Source: Sphingobacterium siyangense
GTDB lineage: Bacteria; Bacteroidota; Bacteroidia; Sphingobacteriales; Sphingobacteriaceae
Direction of reading: 5' to 3'
Length of the DNA: 64,000 nucleotides
Assembly: GCF_007830445.1 (NCBI RefSeq)
Contig: NZ_VLKR01000022.1
Span: forward strand, 1-64,000
Every line of letters begins with the position of its first letter. The stretch's first letter is position 1. Under the pieces are notes generated by a model, which was not told the origin of the DNA, ran no database searches, and was given only the letters and a program-made list of their open reading frames with translations. The position numbers were made by a program, and so were the translations under genes. Shown here one piece after another: positions 32,916 through 40,470 of the stretch.

Positions 32916-34184
32916 ATGCTCCAACAGTTCTATGCTTATCTAAAAATTTTAATGCTATTCATTTTTTTAGATCTTTTAATCTTCTTAAGAATTCGGACAT
33001 TGTCAATTTGGAAATCCAATCCAAAGCTACTAAACATAGTCTGGTGGTCTGTCAGTATACTTTCCTATCTGTGCATATTTCTTAATTTATTTTTTAAATG
33101 GACTAGTTTTGAATCTGCCTGTTTCGTATTTTTTCCGCTTTCGTTGCTATTGGGTAAGATAATCTGTCTTTTCTTTATCGGTATTGATACCATTGTATAT
33201 ACTTTCAAAATAATCAAAAAAGGTTTTAAAAAAACTAAATCTTCGCCGAACCAGGCTGGAAATTTACCGCCTATAAAAAGATCAGATTTTATAGTCAAAA
33301 GCGGCCTTCTGCTAGCCAGTGTTCCCATCGTTGCACTTACACGTGGATTTGCCTTCAATTTATATAAGTACCAGGTTAACCACCTCGATTTAATCTTACC
33401 TAATTTACCGAAATCATTTGAAGGAATTACTATAGCGCAAATTTCCGATATACATGCAGGTAGTCTATTTAATTCAACTGCTGTAAAAAAAGGGATCGAC
33501 CTCTTGTTAGCACAGAAGCCTGACATCATCTTTTTTACAGGGGATCTAGTCAATGATTTTGCTGCCGAAATGGAGGACTATTTATCCATATTTGATAAAG
33601 TGAAGGCTCCATTAGGCACATTCTCTATACTTGGAAACCACGATTATGGAGAGTATCATTTTAACAGATATCATTTCTTTGATCAAATGAACTTGACCAA
33701 GGAACAAAATCTTTCAAATCTCAAATCCATTCATCAACAACTAGGCTGGCAACTACTTCTCAATGAATCGAAAGAACTGATACTGAATAACGAAAAGATT
33801 ACCATTATAGGCGTCGAAAATTGGGGAGCAAATAATCCCAAAAATTATGGGAATATCGATCTGGCCATGTCTAAAGTAGATAAATCTTCGCCCATCAACT
33901 TTATGCTTTCACACGATCCCTCCCATTGGCGCGCGGAGATCATATCCAAATATCCCACAATCGACGTCACTTTCAGTGGACACACACATGGGGGACAATT
34001 CGGTTATAACAACCCGAATTATCAGTGGAGTCCAGTGAAATATGCTTACCGTGAATGGGCCGGCCTGTACCGTGAAAAGCATCAGGCACTGTACGTAAAT
34101 GTTGGATTCGGTTATCTGGATTATCCAAGCCGAGTTGGGATACTACCAGAAATCACTATATTTCATCTGAAGAGTAAAGGTTAA
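32916..34184 (+). CDS. Membrane metallophosphoesterase (YkuE/YaeI-like)
   Basis: The 422-residue protein has three or four N-terminal membrane segments (residues ~1-110), a linker, and a calcineurin-like domain from ~155. Metal and catalytic motifs are present: ISDIHAGSLFN (D-x-H), FFTGDLVND (GD), ILGNHDYGE (GNHD), LSHDP and SGHTHGGQFGY (GHTH). Family members of this kind hydrolyse lipid-linked or small phosphate esters. It stands alone on the plus strand, upstream of a convergent doxX gene. Confidence 0.88.
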   Translation: MLQQFYAYLKILMLFIFLDLLIFLRIRTLSIWKSNPKLLNIVWWSVSILSYLCIFLNLFFKWTSFESACFVFFPLSLLLGKIICLFFIGIDTIVYTFKIIKKGFKKTKSSPNQAGNLPPIKRSDFIVKSGLLLASVPIVALTRGFAFNLYKYQVNHLDLILPNLPKSFEGITIAQISDIHAGSLFNSTAVKKGIDLLLAQKPDIIFFTGDLVNDFAAEMEDYLSIFDKVKAPLGTFSILGNHDYGEYHFNRYHFFDQMNLTKEQNLSNLKSIHQQLGWQLLLNESKELILNNEKITIIGVENWGANNPKNYGNIDLAMSKVDKSSPINFMLSHDPSHWRAEIISKYPTIDVTFSGHTHGGQFGYNNPNYQWSPVKYAYREWAGLYREKHQALYVNVGFGYLDYPSRVGILPEITIFHLKSKG

Positions 34185-34260
34185 AGCATTAAATACTGTT
34201 CCTGATGAGTCGGTAATCCAGTGCATATTTTCGGGTAACTCATTAAATTCACCACAGATT

Positions 34261-34653
34261 TCAACACGATTTCCAATCGAATTTCCTATCGGCTGGTCTG
34301 AAATACCAAGAAGTAGCAATTAGAATAATATATAATAGTGCCGGAGCCATTAAAGCGAAAGAATCTCCCAATGCAATATGTGAATACAAAGCACCAGTAG
34401 CGGTAAAGAAAATACCCGCATATGCCCATTCTTTCCAAAGAGGTCTTTTGGGCCAAAGCAAGGCAGCCACGGCTAAAAGCTTCCAAATTCCAAGTAAAGG
34501 AAGTATATAACTCGGATATCCCAAATGAGTCATATTTTGTATCCCGCCTGCTCCTTCCGTTTGAATTTTAAAAATCTGTATGATAGCAGTTGACAATAAT
34601 CCTACAGCCAACCATACGGTCGCTATCCAATAAATTATCCTATTCCTTTTCAT
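34261..34653 (-). CDS. DoxX-like membrane protein
   Basis: The 130-residue protein has four membrane segments: IATVWLAVGLLSTAIIQIF, YILPLLGIWKLLAVAALLW, the AYAGIFFTATGALYSHI segment and ALLYIILIATSWYF. The 'GI.K..A..AL' segment and 'Y.GI.F...GA...H' are diagnostic for DoxX. DoxX proteins form a membrane complex linked to thiosulfate or antioxidant functions in other bacteria. Two almost identical operator-like palindromes overlay its promoter, so it is probably tightly repressed. Confidence 0.8.
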   Translation of the reverse strand: MKRNRIIYWIATVWLAVGLLSTAIIQIFKIQTEGAGGIQNMTHLGYPSYILPLLGIWKLLAVAALLWPKRPLWKEWAYAGIFFTATGALYSHIALGDSFALMAPALLYIILIATSWYFRPADRKFDWKSC

Positions 34654-34780
34654 AATGCTATGATTTACTTATTATATTGTTAATTACTTCACATTAATAG
34701 TCACCTCTCTTATCTTCAACACTTGGTCTTATTCTTATTTCCTAAAATATGCGGGGTCTTTTACCGACCGCTCCTTATTA

Positions 34781-34824
34781 TGTAGTTATTTGACTACAAA
34801 TATAAGTGTAGATATTTGACTACA
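34781..34824. promoter_or_regulatory. Twin 18-bp operators over the doxX promoter
   Basis: TGTAGTTATTTGACTACA (34781-34798) and TGTAGATATTTGACTACA (34807-34824) differ at one base and are each dyad-like (TGTAG ... CTACA). An exact minus-strand -7 TATATTTG lies at 34803-34796, between and overlapping them, and a CAAT (one off CAAA, the -33) follows at 34825-34828. The sites cover the start, the -7 and the spacer. The bound protein is unknown. Confidence 0.6.
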
Positions 34825-34936
34825 CAATATTTTATTTCACTTTTTATCTGAGACATTAACTTCAATAGCTATCCCCCTAATACACTGGTTAGACCTGCTA
34901 TTTTATTTTTCATATCTTTGAATTAAGATTAATCTT

Positions 34937-35470
34937 ATGTCACATAATACCGATAAAATAACCGTAGTAAAGGGCGATATAACAAAAATTACAGTCGATG
35001 TTATTGTAAATGCTGCCAACACGTCGTTACTTGGAGGTGGAGGTGTAGATGGCGCTATTCATCGCGCCGGTGGGCCGGAAATTCTGGAAGGGTGCCGTAA
35101 CATTGTGGCTAAACAAGGAGGCTGCAAGGTCGGCGAAGCCGTCATTACAACTGCAGGCAAGCTAGCCGCTAAATATGTAATTCATACAGTTGGCCCTGTG
35201 TGGAATGGAGGGAAAAATCACGAAATTGAAAAATTAGAAAGCTGCTATTATAATGCACTCAGATTAGCTGTAGAAAATGGTTGCCGTTCGATAGCCTTTC
35301 CCAATATCAGTACAGGGATTTACAGATTCCCGAAAGAACTAGCGGCTCAAATATCCATCCGCGTCATTACGCAGTTTCTGATGGCGGATACAACACTTAC
35401 GCAAGTCAAAATAGTCTGTTTTGACGATGAAAACTTCCGGCTGGTCGATCAGCTAGTGATGCAAGACTAG
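34937..35470 (+). CDS. Macro-domain ADP-ribose hydrolase (YmdB-like)
   Basis: The 177-residue single macro domain has the active-site [20 protein letters not shown], then [18 protein letters not shown] and [15 protein letters not shown]-like [23 protein letters not shown], with [19 protein letters not shown] near the C-terminus. It matches O-acetyl-ADP-ribose deacetylases, which remove ADP-ribose from acidic side chains or hydrolyse O-acetyl-ADP-ribose produced by sirtuins. A sirtuin gene is present at 62 kb, not adjacent. It is divergent from doxX. Confidence 0.9.
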   Translation: MSHNTDKITVVKGDITKITVDVIVNAANTSLLGGGGVDGAIHRAGGPEILEGCRNIVAKQGGCKVGEAVITTAGKLAAKYVIHTVGPVWNGGKNHEIEKLESCYYNALRLAVENGCRSIAFPNISTGIYRFPKELAAQISIRVITQFLMADTTLTQVKIVCFDDENFRLVDQLVMQD

Positions 35471-35482
35471 GGAAAAATTATC

Positions 35483-35956
35483 CTACTCCGTTTCAAATTC
35501 CCATATACATTCATAGGAAGGAACAGACTTTTCGATGTGTGGAAATTGCAGTTTTTTGAGTTCCTTAATATTCTCAAAATCTTTATTTAAGAGCAAATAT
35601 ATACCCGCATTCTTACTGATTTCTCCCAATATTTCCGGAGTGATCTCTCTTTCTCGACTGTTGGCAGATATGATCATTTTCACAATTTGCTTTCCTGATG
35701 AAGTTATATACTGGTTCAGTTTATAGGGCCCCGGAATACCATCATTTTCATGAGATTGTCCTGCCAATACGTCATTGATATAGATAGCATAGTCTACATT
35801 TCTTATTTCATGATAGAGAAAGTATGATTTTACGACCGAGACTATTCCATTTTGAGATACTTCAGCAACCTCATCATTTCCCCTATCTTCATCCCTATTG
35901 TTACACGACATAAACAAAACAACACAGTAGACAGCAACGATGATAATTTTTTTCAT
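35483..35956 (-). CDS. Hypothetical lipoprotein
   Basis: I place the start at ATG 35956 (MKKIIIVAVYCVVLFMSCNN), which gives a signal peptide and lipobox Cys; an upstream ATG 25 codons earlier adds a non-conserved lead. The 157-residue protein has a VKSYFLYHEIRNVDYAIYIN segment then NDVLAGQSHENDGIPGPYKL and YITSSGKQIVKMIISANS, a beta-rich domain typical of small Bacteroidota surface lipoproteins. Function is unknown. Confidence 0.55.
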   Translation of the reverse strand: MKKIIIVAVYCVVLFMSCNNRDEDRGNDEVAEVSQNGIVSVVKSYFLYHEIRNVDYAIYINDVLAGQSHENDGIPGPYKLNQYITSSGKQIVKMIISANSREREITPEILGEISKNAGIYLLLNKDFENIKELKKLQFPHIEKSVPSYECIWEFETE

Positions 35957-36225
35957 TTCGTATTTTCTCCTTATTTTTAAAACTGCAGCAATATTCTTTT
36001 GACAGCGATTTGAAGCTAATACAACCAACAAACTAATAACCCTATTTAAGGCCTTAAAACATGAGGTTGCGGATGGCTATACAGTTTATTAAGATACAAA
36101 TTAGTCGGAACAAAAAAGAGGTAGACAAACAGATATGGCTATCTTTTTAAAATTTCTTTATAAGTCGTTAGAATTCACGATATTTAAAAAAAATAAACAC
36201 CCTACCAGTATCTGTTTAAAACATT

Positions 36226-36256
36226 GGTTATCCAATATTTGGGTAACCTTTTTTTT
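36226..36256 (+). terminator. Orphan plus-strand terminator
   Basis: GGTTATCC (36226-36233) pairs with GGGTAACC (36241-36248) with one G-T pair, followed by eight T. No plus-strand gene precedes it within 750 bases. The rest of 35957-36332 has no recognisable gene. Confidence 0.6.
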
Positions 36257-36332
36257 GCAAGAAGCTGTCTCCCCCCAATTACGTCATATTGAACAATACC
36301 CAAACACAGCTTGAATATTGTTCGACGGTCAT

Positions 36333-37463
36333 TTATCTTGGTAAACTTTCGGGACGGCGCATACGATAAGAAGTCGCTGTGATGGCGTGCAAAAAGGACT
36401 CAATATCTTTTATTTCATCTTTCGTCAGATTTAGGGGTTGCATCAATGGATCGGTTACAGGATACAGTGGATCTTTCGCTTTCTGTTCGGCAGTAGCGGA
36501 ATTCATCTGCATACCACTATTGTACATATTCAATAGCCCGGTCATATTCCAAAACAGTCCGTTGTGCATCCACGGATCGGTATTCATCACGTCGCGCAGG
36601 GATGGTGTCCGAAAACGTCCCACATCGGCAGGATCCTTTGTAATCTCGTATCGCCCCAGGTCCTGATATTTCCGTTTGTAATAGGTAAGCCCAATATTGT
36701 GGTACAGATCATCGGTAAAAAATTGACCATTATGACAATTCATGCAACGCGCCTTCGTACGAAATAAATGAAGACCGCGAACTTCCTGATCAGACAATAC
36801 TTTATAATTACCATCTAAAAACTCGTCAAAACGACTCCTTCTACTTGTTAGTGTCCGTTGAAAAGCACTCAAGGCTTCAAGCACCTCTGGCATTGAATAA
36901 TCCGCATCCCCGAATGCATCCACAAACAATTTGTTGTATGCAGAAATGGCCTTTAACTTGGGAATCAGTTTTGTCAATTCCATATCCATTTCGTGGTGTG
37001 CTTCGATAGGACCCAATGCTTGCTCCTCCAGCGAACCAGCGCGGCCGTCCCAAAACAGTTCCTTTCGTGCATAAACATTGAGCAAAGATGGAGTATTGCG
37101 GGTGCCCTCCAGATGATCATTGCCAACTGGTACCGTAAGCTTGTCAGCCCAGGAAGTTTGCGGGTTATGACAGCTGCTACAGGATATTTGATTGCTCCCC
37201 GATAGAATAGGGTCAAAAAAAAGATATTTTCCCAACTTCACATCAGGCTTTTCCATTAAAGAAAAATAGCTGGTATCGATCTTGGGTAGAGACTTGAATT
37301 CACTCCAATAAGCCCCTACATCGATTGTTGGTTTTGGCCATTCGTCCACTGGTCGTCGATAATATAGCTGTATCTCATCATCAAAGGCTTGCTGTCGATC
37401 TTTCATAGAAAGCAAGCCTACAAAACCAACAATAGTGGCCAATACACAAAACTGCTTTTTCAT
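36333..37463 (-). CDS. Di-haem cytochrome c peroxidase (MauG/CcpA-like)
   Basis: The 376-residue exported protein has an N-terminal hydrophobic segment (AIVGFVGLLSM-like). Two haem sites are present: CSSCHNPQTSWAD and, after FLDGNYKVLSDQEVRGLHLF, CMNCHNGQFFTDD. PSLLNVYARKELFWDGRAGS, with a conserved Trp, and RFRTPSLRDVMNTDPWMHNGLF match bacterial di-haem peroxidases. The last gene of a minus-strand run begun by a TonB receptor, it probably acts in the periplasm on H2O2 or in maturation of a cofactor. Confidence 0.9.
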   Translation of the reverse strand: MKKQFCVLATIVGFVGLLSMKDRQQAFDDEIQLYYRRPVDEWPKPTIDVGAYWSEFKSLPKIDTSYFSLMEKPDVKLGKYLFFDPILSGSNQISCSSCHNPQTSWADKLTVPVGNDHLEGTRNTPSLLNVYARKELFWDGRAGSLEEQALGPIEAHHEMDMELTKLIPKLKAISAYNKLFVDAFGDADYSMPEVLEALSAFQRTLTSRRSRFDEFLDGNYKVLSDQEVRGLHLFRTKARCMNCHNGQFFTDDLYHNIGLTYYKRKYQDLGRYEITKDPADVGRFRTPSLRDVMNTDPWMHNGLFWNMTGLLNMYNSGMQMNSATAEQKAKDPLYPVTDPLMQPLNLTKDEIKDIESFLHAITATSYRMRRPESLPR

Positions 37464-37517
37464 TTTCTCTCTTAACTATTCTTATAAAGAAGTAGGATTA
37501 CTAATCAATCTATTTTT

Positions 37518-39071
37518 TTAAAAAATATAGGAAACCCCTAATTTACCCAAAAACCAATCTTTACCTGGCACACTTGACAACGTGTAGTCTACCGGCACCA
37601 AATTACCCCTATACTGATAATTCATCTGGAGCTGTATACTCCAATTATTCTTCGCATGGCGCGTGCCCCATACCCATGACATATTAAAATTATCACTCGA
37701 GGCGGTATCGTAAAGATAATCTTGATAGAGTATTTGCTTCCCAAAATCACCCGTATTCAACTCAGATACAGACAAATTATGGGTTGGCGACCACTGTTTA
37801 AAATATCCAATCGTTCCTATTATTTCAGACTTTTCATTAACCTGAAATGTACGATTTAATCCGAGTCCCAATCTAATTTGATCAAAATCCATTTGGTTAC
37901 TGCTAACACCATCTTTTTTTTCGGTCTTATACATACCAGCATGGCCTTCAAACAAATACTGGTGTACCCCTAGTTGAGTTTTTAACGAAATTTCATGGCG
38001 GCGATAGGTGTAGTTATTCGCTAGATAAGTATAATTAAAATCCTGGCCATTTTCAATTTTCCCCTGCAGTGCTACCCTAATCAATTGCTTATGTTTCATC
38101 TGCCGGCTCCATAAAAAATCGATTGATCCGATATCCTTTTTATAATCATTTAAGGACAAATAGGTTTGTTTAGAATTATCATTTCGTCTGAATGATTGTT
38201 CTTCATTAAGGTAGCGGCCATTGAGATAAATCTTATCCCTATCATTGGGTTTCAGTAAGATATGGGCACCAACTCCTTTACGATGGATAATATCATAGTA
38301 ATTAATTTCTTTTAGTCGGTCCTTCGCACTTCCAAAACCGTTCATCATCCAATTGACATACAATGGATCCTCTTTATTTGTTGTATACTTTTCATTTTTA
38401 TAACCGACGTTGGCACGTTCAGAACCATACCCCCAAATACCAGCAATATGATAAGAAAGTATCGGAAGATTGTGACCAGCACTCAATTCAAACTGAAGGT
38501 TCATATCCTTGATATCGCCTCTGGGGTCATTGTTTGAATAATGTGAGCCCAATCGATAATCTATACCAAGGGAAATCGGGAGCTTAGCATCGAAGAAAGC
38601 TCTTTGGATTCCCGCATCGAGCTTATAGGTCTCCCGATTGTATTTATTTTTTCGCAACGAACCAAAATACAATGGCGCATCCGCATTCCATCGAGATTGG
38701 TGCCGCAAAGCTGTGCTGTCTTCTACGGAGTGATCATATGAAAATCTCCCCCAAAAGCTAGTCTTGCGCCAATCGGTCTTCCCTTCCGTATAAAATTGGG
38801 ATTGACTGAGACCATCAGTTCCCTGAGCCGCCTTAAAGCCGCCTTGTCCCTTGCTGTGCTGAATACCTAATAGGGAAGATCTATTTTTGATCTCCTCAGG
38901 AATCCATACCCTATTTCGTATTGCCATATCATGCATTATCACAAATGATGGTTGATACCAATAGTTCAAAGCTGCTGTTGAATCTAAAGAATTGGACTTA
39001 CTTTGCCCTATGACAGGGTGATAGGCTAAGAAAGCACCCCAAAACAACATGATGTATCTCACACTTTTCAT
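37518..39071 (-). CDS. DUF6850-type outer membrane protein
   Basis: The 517-residue exported protein (signal peptide ending YHPVIGQ) is nearly all beta and ends with YIF, as expected of an outer membrane barrel. Repeated strands such as FSYDHSVEDSTALRHQSRW and QMNYQYRGNLVPVDYTLS support this. Conserved spacing and the neighbours (DUF4876 lipoprotein, TonB receptor, di-haem peroxidase) match the DUF6850 family in this gene order. No transport function is known. A strong hairpin separates it from the DUF4876 gene upstream. Confidence 0.75.
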   Translation of the reverse strand: MKSVRYIMLFWGAFLAYHPVIGQSKSNSLDSTAALNYWYQPSFVIMHDMAIRNRVWIPEEIKNRSSLLGIQHSKGQGGFKAAQGTDGLSQSQFYTEGKTDWRKTSFWGRFSYDHSVEDSTALRHQSRWNADAPLYFGSLRKNKYNRETYKLDAGIQRAFFDAKLPISLGIDYRLGSHYSNNDPRGDIKDMNLQFELSAGHNLPILSYHIAGIWGYGSERANVGYKNEKYTTNKEDPLYVNWMMNGFGSAKDRLKEINYYDIIHRKGVGAHILLKPNDRDKIYLNGRYLNEEQSFRRNDNSKQTYLSLNDYKKDIGSIDFLWSRQMKHKQLIRVALQGKIENGQDFNYTYLANNYTYRRHEISLKTQLGVHQYLFEGHAGMYKTEKKDGVSSNQMDFDQIRLGLGLNRTFQVNEKSEIIGTIGYFKQWSPTHNLSVSELNTGDFGKQILYQDYLYDTASSDNFNMSWVWGTRHAKNNWSIQLQMNYQYRGNLVPVDYTLSSVPGKDWFLGKLGVSYIF

Positions 39072-39088
39072 TCAGGTATTTTTTATAA

Positions 39089-39119
39089 AATACCAGCTTT
39101 CGTTCGGAAAGCTGGTATT
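39089..39119 (-). terminator. Intra-operon hairpin between DUF4876 and DUF6850 genes
   Basis: AATACCAGCTTTC (39089-39101) and GAAAGCTGGTATT (39107-39119) form a perfect 13-bp stem with a five-base loop. On the minus strand it is followed by TTTTAT. It could terminate or partly stop reading, or stabilise the upstream mRNA. Confidence 0.6.
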
Positions 39120-39136
39120 GGAATAACCGTTTGTCA

Positions 39137-40453
39137 TTAATCACCAAATCCAAATGGATTAGCTTTTATCACCATAAAGTCCGCTGTAGAATTATTTGTG
39201 TCCCTTAATTTACGAACTCCATTAGTAGTTCTTTCGGTCTTGCGAATAACGGATTGTGACGAATAGCCGCCTAGTGGTGCGAAAGTATAACCGGCATCCT
39301 GTGATGCTGTCAATTTTTTAGGAATTCGAGCATCCTCGGTGTTTGGCTGCATCTCAACGGCATCCATAATCCAACGGACAGGTAACTGTCTATATTTTTT
39401 TGCGGTAGAGGTCGGAACGCTGATGGATGGCTCAGTATAGCTCTTCAGATTCTCCACATCCGAACGATTTGCGTGTTTAAAAATAACATAACCGTCGCGC
39501 CCTAGATTATCTAATATCCAGTCATTGCCTGTATAATCTAATATCTCAACATTGGGTACAGCAGCATTGTCAATATCTGTTGCAAAAGGAGTTTTCCCAG
39601 GGATATCTCCATAATAAACCTCAAAATTGGCTTTACTAAGATCTACGGTAAGATCCGGATTCTTGATGGCTACTTCCTTGCCATTATTGCCGACAAACGG
39701 CGCTTTATGGTTTAGCGCATTTTGGGCAATCACAATACTTTTACCAGGTTCCACTGGATAGGTCTTTCCGTTGCCAGGAATCATAAATAAATCTCTTAAG
39801 TAAACATAATCTGTATTCGCGGATTCAACGCTTACCATTCCTAAAGATTTACTCCAATCCAATTGGCCATTTGGCTGGTAATAATCGGATTGACTGGTCG
39901 GAGACTGTCTTCCCCATAACCGGCCAAAGTAGAGGCTATCGGCATATAAAACACGGTCTGTATTATTGTAAACTTCAAAAAACTGATCTCTGAACAAAGC
40001 CCCTTCTTTATTATCAGAACCCGCATAGTAAATCTGCTTGATGACAAAATCGCCCAATAGACCTGCAATCAATTCCAAGTCCAAAGTCGTAGAACTGGTT
40101 AAACTGATTTTTTTCAGGGAAGCATTAAATGTAACGTCCTCTTTGCTTGATTCGCCTGTTAAACTATTGTATTGCTCCTTAGGTATTGTAATAGAAGCAT
40201 CAATATCATACTCACCTGGCATAATGGAGGTCAAATTGACCACACCTTGTGACACGGAATATGTACCACTGGTTTTTGTTGCTAGGTTGGTAATCTTAAC
40301 AATAGCCTTGCTTAAGTCCAACTTGGTGTTAAAATTTTCAGAAGCGTATGTTAAGTTCAGCTTAATATCCAGTGGTTGTATACCAGGTGTATTATCTTTT
40401 TTACAGGAAATAAAAGGTAAAAAGAGAAAAGGAATTAAGTAATGAGTTTTCAT
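39137..40453 (-). CDS. DUF4876 surface lipoprotein
   Basis: The 438-residue lipoprotein has Cys17 (LPFISCKKD). Residues ~25-125 form an Ig/transthyretin-like domain (IKLNLTYASENFNTKLDLSK and VVNLTSIMPGEYDIDASITI), and the rest matches DUF4876 (KQIYYAGSDNKEGALFRDQFFEVYN, VYADSLYFGRLWG-like, PGKSIVIAQNALNHK). It ends 17 bases before the TonB receptor gene. In this genus-level order it is a candidate substrate-binding partner of the receptor, but no ligand is known. Confidence 0.8.
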   Translation of the reverse strand: MKTHYLIPFLFLPFISCKKDNTPGIQPLDIKLNLTYASENFNTKLDLSKAIVKITNLATKTSGTYSVSQGVVNLTSIMPGEYDIDASITIPKEQYNSLTGESSKEDVTFNASLKKISLTSSTTLDLELIAGLLGDFVIKQIYYAGSDNKEGALFRDQFFEVYNNTDRVLYADSLYFGRLWGRQSPTSQSDYYQPNGQLDWSKSLGMVSVESANTDYVYLRDLFMIPGNGKTYPVEPGKSIVIAQNALNHKAPFVGNNGKEVAIKNPDLTVDLSKANFEVYYGDIPGKTPFATDIDNAAVPNVEILDYTGNDWILDNLGRDGYVIFKHANRSDVENLKSYTEPSISVPTSTAKKYRQLPVRWIMDAVEMQPNTEDARIPKKLTASQDAGYTFAPLGGYSSQSVIRKTERTTNGVRKLRDTNNSTADFMVIKANPFGFGD

Positions 40454-40470
40454 CTTGTTTAGTTTTTATG

